Part shown: positions 33,997-43,404 of the stretch, one piece after another
How the letters are laid out: each line of letters begins with the position of its first letter
How positions within the stretch are numbered: position 1 is the first letter of the stretch
Source: Favolaschia claudopus
Lineage: Eukaryota > Basidiomycota > Agaricomycetes > Agaricales > Mycenaceae
Assembly: GCA_037176885.1 (NCBI GenBank)
Contig: JAWWNJ010000196.1
Span: 1 to 64,000 of the forward strand
DNA length: 64,000 nucleotides
Direction: 5' to 3'
The notes under the pieces: model-generated
The model's input: only the letters and a program-made list of their open reading frames with translations
Told to the model about the DNA's origin: nothing
Database searches by the model: none
Translations under genes and position numbers: made by a program

Positions 33997-34973
33997 CTGA
34001 TCTGCCTCCTAGGGTCAAGGGGAACATCACGGCCTCTGGTAGGCTTGACATCCTCATAAATAGGCCCAAGAGTTTCAGCAATTCGACGATTATTCTTCGG
34101 TAATCCAGCCACACCAAACGTGTTCCTACTAGAGGTGGGAACTCGTGCATTTTCAACATGATGGTATGGAGTCTTACGCGAGGAAATAGGAGAAGCACTA
34201 ACCGAACGTTTGTCAAATTCAGCGACTGCATTCAGAGTTTCAGTGTCTCGATCTTGCGGTCGTTGTTCCAAGAAATTGTAGTACTTATCCATTAAGTACA
34301 GGAAATTTTCGACCTCTACACGGAAGCATACCGCAAGAATCTCAAAGTCGTTTTGCGAGTATATCTCAGAAATATCCTCGTCGTTTCCCCACGAAGGAGA
34401 GCCGGAGGTGTTTTCCCAGCAAGACGGAATGAATCCTCCGCTCTTCGCCTGCGATCATGCAAGATTCTGAGAAGTTTCTTGTACTCACGAGCTTCAACGC
34501 GATAGCCGTGGCGACGTTCTGTCAGGTCGAACTTTTCTACAATTTCTAAGACATCCTCAAGCAGCTCAAGCTCAATTTGGAAAACCTTTTCAAATAATCG
34601 GCGTGAAGCCTTCACAGCCGTCATGAGAAAGTCCTTGCCAGTGGCAACTACACCTTTTGACAACGCATCCTGACGACGCATCAGGATACTGGCATGAGTC
34701 CCAATCTTGGCAGTAGGTTTCAATGTGGGTGCTAGAATTCGAGTAGTTGTCCATTCGCCAGGATCAAAGATTTCTTCTGGTTCAACGGTCTACAAAGTCG
34801 TGCAATGCATCCACATCGAAATTGTCCTGAGAGTTATACTCTGGGATCTGATCGGCAGAGGTATTACCTGCCTGAAGGTTGTCAACTGGAGATTGACGGG
34901 ATGGGGATCGGCGCTGACGCGGAGTGGAAGTCTGAACCGGGGAACCAGGTTCCTGTTCGACGGTAGTAGACAT
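33993..34973 (-). CDS. Extra ORF upstream of gag, probably spliced
   Basis: Three readings follow one another: 34973-34782 (MSTTVEQEPGSPVQTS...), a basic/helical middle (RRLFEKVFQIELELLEDVLE, about 34780-34450) and a third (DISEIYSQNDFEILAV, VENFLYLMDKYYNFLEQ, ending QIR stop at 33993). Candidate introns keep phase: gtaata...accag (about 34870-34780) and gtgagt...cggag (about 34490-34437). It ends as ATGA, sharing bases with the gag start, which suggests either termination-reinitiation or that this is the true N-terminus of gag with a broken frame. No domain recognised. Confidence 0.45.
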
Positions 34974-35033
34974 GATAGGTTGTACGATGGAAGAAGGAAA
35001 AGAAAAAGAGAATACAACGGGTGCTTACTGAAG

Positions 35034-35057
35034 GAAATTTCCCAATGTGTCCACCAA
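35034..35057 (-). promoter_or_regulatory. Putative primer-binding region
   Basis: Directly inside the 5' LTR the coding strand reads ttggtggacacattggga. This is where a tRNA primer-binding site is expected. It starts TGG as such sites commonly do, but I cannot assign the tRNA. Confidence 0.4.
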
Positions 35058-35633
35058 TGTTAGCGAAACCGGTTCCACGAATGCGGATGAGCGGTTGGTG
35101 TTGCCGATTGGCAATATGAGTTGAATAGAGTGTAAAGAATTTAGCTGCAAACTTCCTTCTCTTAAGTCACCTTCCGTTTCTCTTAAATCTATTGAGCAGC
35201 CGAACGACAAGAGTGAATCTTTGTCGTACTTGAACACGGGAAATGTCTCCGGGGTCTTAAGACTGCTGTACTAATCTCAAGTCAAGCTCAGAGCGTTGCC
35301 AGAGAATATAGCCGTAGTGATACTTAGTGTTCACGCAGATTTTAAGTAGGTACGATATGATTGAGGTAAAGAAGTGATGTCCACATTCGGGGGACATCTC
35401 CCTTTATATACTGTAGCTAGCTCGGGGATGCCCTCGGGCTCGGGGTTGCTCTGTAAGCCGAGGCCGAACCATCCCCGAGAGAAGGTTGAGGGTCATCTGA
35501 TCATGATGACGCAAAGGGTCAGAAAGTAGACGGAAAAGTACGACCTTTCTGCCGCTCTTTGCGTCATTTTTGATCGAGTTTTTCCGAGTGCGAGAGAACT
35601 GAGAATAACGGATTAATTCCAATATCCACAACA
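35058..35633 (-). repeat. 5' LTR (right copy)
   Basis: Same sequence as 25636-26212 except for one substitution and one deleted C seen by eye. It would drive transcription leftward. Confidence 0.92.
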
Positions 35634-37411
35634 CGCATGAGAATCCTAGCTGAAAATCACGTTCAGAGATGTGGAACGAAAGTCGAAGAAATTCAGAATT
35701 ACGGCATACCCCGGGCAACAGACCGGGCATCAATGTCTTCAACAGACTACAACAACCGCAGGTATGGTGGCGGACCGAACTTCGTGACAAACTTTTTACC
35801 CGATCTGGAAACTGCTACTACCTGCTGCAGTTTTTGCCTGATTTTTCTGAGACTGTGCAGAAAGCATCAGAACAGATGGGTCTAGAGATCTACTGGACCA
35901 AAACTTTGAAAAGTGCAAAAATTGGGTTTCACACAGGGATTTCGCGCTTTTGATGGCGGCCCGGTCAAATAGCCGGTGGCGATGCACTTCCATTTTCGGA
36001 AACTCCCCTGCCAAAAGCCCAAGCTCTGCCGCACAACAGCAGATTCGCAGCATTTTATCACCTTCTGACACTGAGGAGTCCGTGAGACATTGGTCTGAAC
36101 GTACTCCAGGCAAATTTATTTTTTGACCTCCAGCCAAATTTCGCGCTTTTTTTTCCCACGGTACAACTACCCTTGAAACGAAAATTTTACTTATAAAACC
36201 GCTTTCTGCGGTCCAGAATCTGCAATCCTGAGTGAATTTGACCGAATTACGGCTTGTCATGAAGTTTTGTCCGCCACCATACGAGGACTCATTGTTGTAG
36301 CGTCTGTCTACGAGAGACTAGACAGGACCGCAGGATACCCAACACGCCACTTATCGAGTACTTATCCTCCGTCCTGCGCCAGGGTGCCCCTGCACAGTTT
36401 GGGATTACATAATGATCGGCTTCGCGGATCACCCGGATATTGCCACGCCCCACAAGAAGTCACCGCAACAATGCCGGACGGTTTATCTGTCCAATTATGC
36501 GCCTTGCCTAACTTCGTCTCAGCTGAGGAGTTGAACGGATTGGAATAGGCATTCTTTCTCTCTAAATACCGCTTTTCATCTTTGGGTTCGTCGAGGTACA
36601 TGTACCTAAGTGTTTAATCACGATCACACTGTGAAACTGTTAAGCCCTTGCCCCCGGGGTCAGGGTCAAGAGGTTGACCTGACCCCCGCAACACTGCCCT
36701 CCGGGAATGGAGTGTTCTCCCAAATTCACAAGAAAGCGCTCTGTCGCAAAAAATCGAAATGGGGTTATAACAAGTCTATAATCTGGGCGATGGGGTGGGT
36801 ATAAAGCTAAAATAGCATTATAAGGACTTACAGCCCTATAGCATTATAGTCAGTTATAACGGTGAGGGCGAGGGCATTGAATTTTTTTTTTCTCTCGCCG
36901 CGGCGGACCCCGACACTCCAGCCATACTGCTACGGCGGCAGGCGTGAAGAGGCGGTTGCATGCGACAGGATTCCTACGGTTGCCAAACAGTGTTATCACG
37001 TGCACGATACATTTTTCTTTCCTTCAAAAGTTCAAGTTCCAAATCGGAAATGGCATCCTGGCAGTATAGCCATGCACAATGCCTGGCTACCGATCTCAAC
37101 CTTGCTTGGAGTCAGAGCTATATTAGCTCCGATTGCGCAGATCGGAGGTGCACGTCTGGGACATGGATCGCCTGGACCTGGGCGCCCTTTTTCACAATCT
37201 CGAGAGAGAGATACAGATACCCCAGAATCCCCGCCGATCAGTATCGATGTCTGTGGAGGATCTTTTTCGGCTTAAGCTTCAATGCAGGGACAATCAAGCA
37301 CCGACCTCTGCCTCTCGCCCGTGCCCCTCCTTTGCCCAGATATGCGGCGTCGACTGCCCCTTGTGTACCAGACACAGCATCTAAGGTCGTCACGTCGAAA
37401 GGCTTTGAGCG
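35634..37411. other. Repeat-bearing, no gene recognised
   Basis: 35760-35965 is copy B of the dispersed repeat at 2695-2955. 36640-36720 is the inverted counterpart of the G/C-rich block at 24690-24800. The ORFs here lack motifs or splice support. Confidence 0.5.
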
Positions 37412-37880
37412 ATGTCTAAAGGAGAAGTCGCACGGTCTCCAAAGCCGCCACCAAGAGATTTGTCCTGTACCACTTGCAAAATTCCAGCGGTTCGACACGA
37501 AGACATTGCCCGGTTGTATGGCGTCGAACGCAGCACTGTCTCCAAGATTTTAAGAAAATGTGACCATCGGGCTCCCCGAGAGAAGAAAACCGCGCGGAAT
37601 CATCTCATCTTTGGCATGTACGTGCTTTCGTCTGAAACGTTTAGACCCTCAAAGTTCCTGAGATCGAAGGCGGCATGGTGAAATGGCTCCAAGAACTTCG
37701 TAGCGACGATTCGATGGTGCCCACTCAATGATCGGAAAAAAGGCCAAGGATATTGCTCGTGAATTGGGTCTACCGGAAAATCGCTTCAAAGCTTCGTATA
37801 ATTGGATAGCGGGCTTCAAACGGCGGCATGGGATGCGCACGCGCAGCGGAATTGTCGGCAGAAAACTCGAACGGGGTTGA
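37412..37880 (+). pseudogene. pogo/Tigger-type transposase N-terminus (CENP-B-like DNA-binding region)
   Basis: AVRHEDIARLYGVERSTVSK is a CENP-B/pogo N-terminal helix-turn-helix. About 100 bp later, in other frames, come PEIEGGMVKWLQELRSDDSM and KKAKDIARELGLPENRFKAS followed by YNWIAGFKRRHGM, the second (Tc5-type) HTH with its W...FKxRHG signature. Frame changes and the lack of a DDE domain show it is a truncated remnant. Such proteins bind the terminal repeats of pogo-like DNA transposons. Confidence 0.65.
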
Positions 37881-38964
37881 CTAGGAAGAAGGGGACAAAA
37901 ACGCAGGGTGACTCTCACCGTCAGAGTTTCCTTCTACTTACCTCAGGCCTATTTCTCGTGATTAAAAAAAAGTGTCCTCCGTCGTTTCGCAGCCCAAAAT
38001 AAATCTCCTCAGAAGGAGATTCGACGATTCTCAAAGGGTGTAAAAACGAATCTGTGCCTTCGTGATTCTTATTGGCTGATTTCAGATCTCATGTCGAATC
38101 AAGGGGGTCCAAAGATAAGAATTGATAACATCAGGTGAGGGAGGGGGGGGTCAGAGAAAAAATTTTGGTAGGTCCAAAAATTTTCGGGCTGGAAAGCAGG
38201 CAGAAGAGGAGTCCTCGACGGCTCTATCATAAGTAATGGTCCTGTTATGTGTTCCTGAGCTATTTTCCAGCACGGGTCTTGTCTGAGAACGAGGTTGCAA
38301 GAAATTTCGGCGATTTCCGTCGCTGCCGGCGAAGCCGAGTTTGTTTGAAGATGTTTATGATCAGGTATCAATCATCGTCTAAGCTTCTTGCTCTCTCCCA
38401 CAACCTCTCCCACCCACGCAACACCTCGACGATGTTGACGGCGTGCCAGCGCAAGTAGCCTTTAACATTGGGAGCTCGCCCAATGGTCCTCCTGCCTCTA
38501 TGAGCGTCACAGGCGCTATCTCTTGCCTGGCAGATTCTCAGTTCAATCATATTTCTTGGCTACATCGATACCGTCGCAGGAGAAGAATACGGCACAACAT
38601 CATCCGATGGAACTCGTGGCCTCACAGTTGAGCAGAAAATGCTATCATTCTTTAACTGGACAAATAGTGGTCCGCGCCAAGTCAGCGCAAATGATGCATC
38701 GAGCTTCGGTGGCTTCTTGCGACAGAAAATGTCACAAATCTTGATCTTTGTCGTGCTGCACACCTACATACGCAATAATGAACATATTTTGAAGTTTCTT
38801 GAACCTCCTCTGTTTGAATTCCTGACTGCTACATGGTGAATGACCCGAAAAGGTAAAAGTTTTGACTAGATTGGCTGGCCCGTGGAAAATAAAACACCGC
38901 TAAGCTTTCTTGACGCGTTCATCCTCTTCTACATAACTCACCGCGCTGCCGCTTATTCGGATTA
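37881..38964. other. No feature recognised
   Basis: A short palindrome (aatctcctcagaaggagatt, about 38002) and a G-run block (38140-38155) resembling those at 21190 and 42060 are the only structure seen. Confidence 0.45.
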
Positions 38965-39063
38965 CAGCTGTTCCGGAATACCTTGGCATGCGCGGGTTTT
39001 TTTCGCGCGGTTCCGACTTTTGATGCAGTGATATGATGCACCTTATATGGAAGTTTCGGCCGA
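38965..39063 (+). repeat. Left terminal inverted repeat
   Basis: 99 bp, identical to the reverse complement of 41816-41914. Confidence 0.9.
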
Positions 39064-39137
39064 AATGTTGTAGCCGGTATCCGAATCAGATAATCGTGAC
39101 CTTCTTTTGCGCGGCGCTGCTTCCTCCTCCCTCACTC

Positions 39138-40055
39138 ATGCCATTCAGACATATCAGCGAAGACTTCAAAGTGCGGGCCCTGTGGCTGCTAGATAATGGC
39201 TATGTGACTGAAGAGGTTAGCGATCTACTCGGAGTCGTACAAGAACTAATCTCGGATATTGGCATTACCTACAAGGTTCTTCGTCGAGCAGCGAGCGAGC
39301 GTGACGAGGTTGCACGGGAAGAATGGAGGCAGATGATACGCAATACCTTTATTTCATCAATGATTGTTACGGTGGATGAATCGAGCAAAGATGGACGGAC
39401 AATATTCCGCAAGCGAGGCCGTGCACCTCATGGAGTTCGTGCCCAAATCGAGGCTGATTTTGTGCGGGGAGATCGCTACAGCATCCTAGCAGCTTTGACC
39501 ATCGATGGGTACATTGGAACTCGGATTGTATCGGGGTCTGTTGACGGAGATGAATTTTTTGATTTCATTGCGAATGAGATTGTGAGTTTGTTCCAATGCG
39601 ACTCGAGCACCAGCTACTTATGATTATTAGCTGCCGAAAATGAATCCATATCCAAATGATCGGAGCGTGCTTATTCTCGATAATTGTGCTATTCATAAGA
39701 GTGCACTTCTTCGTGAGTTGGTCGAATCTTATGGTCGCCATCTTTCCATTTTTGTATATGAACACAAGCTCATTGATGGTCATAGGCTGCCGCATGTATT
39801 TCTTACCACCTTACTCACCGGATTTCAACCCCATTGAAGAGAGCTTCAGCGCCGGTAAGTTCTTTGTCTGTATTTGGGAATCTTCGGCATATTGAATATT
39901 CTTCAGTGAAGGCGTGGATTCGGAGGCATTGGAGGAGATTGCAGGCCAGCGAGCATCCTGAGGTGGATTTACTTGAGGCATGTGGAGTAGTCACAGCAGA
40001 GAGTGCCCGTGGTTGGTTTAGACACTCAGGATTTCTCGACGGTCCCGAAAACTAA
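39138..40055 (+). CDS. Tc1/mariner-family DD34E transposase, DNA-binding region partly deleted
   Basis: Exons 39138-39581, 39631-39733, 39786-39854 and 39907-40055 join through GT-AG introns of 49-52 nt in consistent phase, about 254 residues. Catalytic residues: D in VTVDESSKDGR, D in VLILDNCAIHKS and E in YSPDFNPIEESF, 34 residues after the second D. The N-terminus begins an HTH (HISEDFKVRALWLLDNGYVT, EEVSDLLGV) but jumps straight to ISDIGITYKVLRRAASERDE. Family members (from memory) have about 70 more residues here, holding the second HTH. This looks like an in-frame deletion, so DNA binding may be impaired. It would cut and paste the element at TA sites. Confidence 0.85.
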
Positions 40056-40272
40056 CTCATAAACAATTACAACGAAAGTGAATGTATTATGATCCCTAAA
40101 ATGACTACCAAAGGGTAATTGTAGGCAGAACAAGGACGCGTATAGAGAGAGGAATACTACTTGTATGTACATACGAGGCTACGCTATTTACGAGAAGTCA
40201 AACAAATATACAGGACTGATAATCTAAGGAATGCAGGATTGAAGAGGGACGAAGGAAGAAGAATAAGAAAAA

Positions 40273-41759
40273 CTACTTTTTATGAGCACGCTTATACTTA
40301 TTGTACGAATCCAGGACACGCTTCCAGCCGAAAAGAACGAAACCGGCTTCTTTCCATTGAGCGTCGGTCACGATCGAGAGATCATCACCGATTTGAAAAC
40401 CTTGCTCGGAAGGGAAGCCCCTGGTTTGTTCAGGAAGGTTGGGGAAGGACTCGATAAAATCATCGAGTGAGCCGCCAATGGGGGCAGGGGAGGAAGGGGG
40501 GTCGATATGACGATGCCGCTTTGAAGCTGGTTCAGACGGCGGCGAAGAACCTCCGTCCCATGACCTATGACGACGGTGACGACGCGGGGTTTCCTGCCAG
40601 GGACTGTGGCCATAGTACGATGGCATTGGAGGAGTATACATGCCAAACGGCGGGAGTGGCATCGGAGGCGGAGGCGGATAATATCCGTAAGGATGCGGGT
40701 AGGGAGTTTGGGGTGGCGCTGCGGGCGGGGGTAGAGTGGGGGTAGGCGTACCCGTTGCTACAGCTGGAGGAGCTATTGGTGATGCTCGCTTGATGGCTTT
40801 ATCTGCTTTGAACAAGTTTGACCCCAACGGTGGGAGGTCAAGGGTACATGACCCCGTTTTCTATAAAATTGAGCAGTCGCAGAACGAGTTGGGGACTTAC
40901 CTTGGCAGCTGCCCAAACAAGCAATTTTGGGGCGATCAAGCTCGTAGTGATTGCCAGTACGGCGGTGGTGGTAGCAAGGGAGGTTGGGGTGGTCAGCGCA
41001 TAGGCCAGGAGGGTATTTGTTCTGGATTTCTTCGACCACCTCTTCGAGTCCTTCATCGAACGGCACCTGAAAAACTTATATCAGCTGCAAAGTATCGAAT
41101 GGATCGCAAACAAACCTTTTTCTTCGGGAGGCCTTCGGCGTTTCGGCAGACTTTTCAGGCGGCGCAGGAAGCCAGACCATCACCTCAAACTCTATTGCGT
41201 CCGGGATAGTGTTGTCTGGTGGTTGGGAAGCGGGCCCGGGTGTAGGGGCAGGTGTGGGGGCAGGGGCACGTCGACGAGAAGCTGGAGGCTGCACAGCTAC
41301 AGAAAATGCAGCGGTGGGCTGCCGGAATGTCGTTGCCTGGACTTCGACAGGTGAGTCGGGATCATCGTCCGGGATGAACGAGTCGGAGGCGGTGACAGGA
41401 AGCTCGGGCGCCGGAGACCACAGAGAGTTATTATTGACAGAGAGAGAATCGTGAGGTAAATGCTGTACAAGGAGTGACGGCGAAGAAGGAGAGTGTTGAC
41501 GAAGATGTGAAGGAGCGATCCGGTGCCCTATAGGTGCCCTATATCATTGATAACACATTTATATGATCATGAGCTGCAAGCTGCACGCACCGAATGTCTT
41601 TAGCTCTAATTCTGACCATGTAGGGCTTGCGGGCTGCATAGCCGGAAGTGAAGGGCTACTGCTGCTAGCGGGCAGAGGATCATGCGAAGGGAATATATAC
41701 TGAGGTTGCTGTTGAGCGGGGGTATAGCGCGGCGGCGGCACGGTGTATTGCTGGTCCAT
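40273..41759 (-). CDS. Accessory gene of the mariner-like element, Pro-rich with SAM-like C-terminus
   Basis: Exons about 41759-41591, 41527-41112, 41066-40907 and 40867-40273, with GT-AG introns. The protein starts MDQQYTVPPPRYTPAQQQPQ, has a long Pro/Ala/Ser-rich region, IEFEVMVWLPAPPE, then VPFDEGLEEVVEEIQNKYPP, a His/Cys segment (CADHPNLPCYHH), KLLVWAAAK, a second Pro/Tyr-rich region and a C-terminal helical module (LDDFIESFPNLPEQTRGFPS ... WKEAGFVLFGWKRVLDSYNK) that resembles a sterile-alpha-motif fold. One base too many in a CCCC run near 40938 shifts the frame inside exon 3. It is convergent with the transposase, the stops being about 220 bp apart. Possible transposition helper; that role is inference. 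Confidence 0.6.
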
Positions 41760-41815
41760 GCGCAGGAAGACCACTCAGGTGAGAGAGAAGAAAATTGTGG
41801 GGATGACGCGTCACC

Positions 41816-41914
41816 TCGGCCGAAACTTCCATATAAGGTGCATCATATCACTGCATCAAAAGTCGGAACCGCGCGAAAAAAACCCGCGCATGCCAAGGTA
41901 TTCCGGAACAGCTG
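41816..41914 (-). repeat. Right terminal inverted repeat
   Basis: 99 bp, ends ccggaacagctg followed by TA. Confidence 0.9.
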
Positions 41915-41916
41915 TA

Positions 41917-43404
41917 ACGACTGAGAATTTTGTGTTGCGGCCTCAGGTGCAGCACAAATATTGAGTAAAGTTGCAGAAACTACCTCCAGTACATATATTC
42001 ACCTCTGCCCACCCCTCGGCAGCCAGAGGGCTGAAAGGCAGTTTTGATCGCTTATTTCCCATTTGGAGGGGGGAGGGGGGTCGATTTCTCTGAGAAAAAA
42101 AATTCGAGGTATACTCGCAGTTACCAAAAGTGACCGAATTCGGGGTTTTTTCCCGGAAATTCCGATGGTCGAGGAACTTTGAGCGATGAAGGGTTCATTT
42201 ATAGCGTGTTTGCTACAGCTTTTATGATACCCTATAAACTTGGGGTAAGGTATCACACAGTGGCTGAATAAATTAATCTTCAAAAGACCATTAATTTGGC
42301 GGTGTTTGCCTTTTTTGGAACACACTCACCAGGATTTCAGGTGGGTGAGCACCTCAAAAACAGGTTTACTATCTCATGACTTTGTACCTGAGAACTCAGA
42401 GTTTGCTGGGCTATCCTCATCCTTCAATGAGGACACTAAAACAAAGCAAGAAATTGTTGATTTGACACATAAATAAACAAACATAGAAAATCAGCACAGG
42501 GAAAGCCCAATAACTTCGGTGCGTGTTATGTGCAATAGCAGGATTGAGCAGCCCTAATCCATCACAGAACTAATTATCTTGTGGAAGAGACGGGCTGACG
42601 AGCTAAGAATTGAGCACCCCTTTTGCTTTCCATTCAAGTGGACGATGTCGCGCAGATTACAGGGTTGAAGAGCCGGCTGGGCTGGGATGTGCGAGTATGA
42701 GTCAAGCTGCCTCGTGTTGCAACTGTGTGCCGTTCGCGTATCAAGCTCGCTCAGCCACTGCTCAGCCGCTCTCTCAAGCACGGACCAGGAGGAAGTGGCT
42801 CAAACACGGGCCGCGGCTCATCATCGATGATTTCTTCAAGATTACCGATAGCCAGACGAATCCGACGCAGCAAGGAAAGCTGCTGGGCTCACCCATTTCA
42901 GACAAGCCTCGGGCTTGTCAATGGCGCGGCGCGTTCCAAGTGCAGACAGCCAGTGGATTTTCGGGTCTCCCTCTGCAGGCCAGCGACACCGCTGCGACAG
43001 TCGCAGCTACCAGGATCTGCATGGTTCTTTTATCGTGCCCTCAATCCCCGTCTTCGCGATTTCCTCCACAATCACTTCCCAGAGGAGTCTGTGGCCTACG
43101 AAGATAACATTGAGGTGAGTTTCTAATTTTACAATGCTATTCTCATTTTCATTCGCCGTGTAGATTGAGGTAAAGTCGACGAGCACATAAAGCATGAGCC
43201 AAGGGGTACGCACTCTTAAAATTTTCGACACGACGTCGGAAAAGTGACTTAAGACCTAGCTCCCTACGTAATGCTTATGTAAACATGCCTAATGCGGTAA
43301 TTTATCTCCGAAAGCCAGTTCAATTCGAGGTCCAAAGCCATTCACGCTTCAAAATGCATTCATACACAAAGGTAACTGACTCTATACAGTGTTCTACGAC
43401 TACT
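41917..43404. other. Repeat-like sequence, no gene recognised
   Basis: A G-rich block at 42065-42080 followed by cgatttctctgagaaaa recalls 21190-21235 and 38140-38165. Plus-strand readings at 42610-43126 include GCAS/Ser-rich stretches but no domain or splice support. Confidence 0.45.

Larger units (their letters stand above)
25636..35633 (-). mobile_element. Complete Ty3/gypsy chromovirus, 9,998 bp, with extra genes
   Basis: Two LTRs of 577 and 576 bp, each TGTTAGCG...CACAACA, flank 8.8 kb of minus-strand coding sequence in the order extra 5' ORF, gag (zinc knuckle), protease, reverse transcriptase-RNase H, integrase-chromodomain, then a spliced accessory gene. The target duplication is CGCAT at 25631-25635 and 35634-35638. 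Only two LTR differences were seen by eye (a T/G near 25844/35252 and one C in a CCC run near 26037), so insertion is recent. Integrase upstream of the 3' LTR and the chromodomain place it in the chromoviruses. Confidence 0.92.
38965..41914. mobile_element. Two-gene Tc1/mariner-type element with perfect 99-bp terminal repeats
   Basis: The 99-bp ends (cagctgttccggaatacctt... to ...ttcggccga) are identical in inverted orientation by eye, including a 7-T run. TA flanks both sides (38963-38964, 41915-41916). Inside are a DD34E transposase on the plus strand and a second, convergent spliced gene on the minus strand. The identical ends mean very recent activity. Confidence 0.88.

Noticed and set aside
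36862..37553. Overlapping plus-strand ORFs with Cys/Ser-rich translations
   Set aside because: No conserved motif, no splice support; only the 37412-37880 part has the CENP-B-like HTH.
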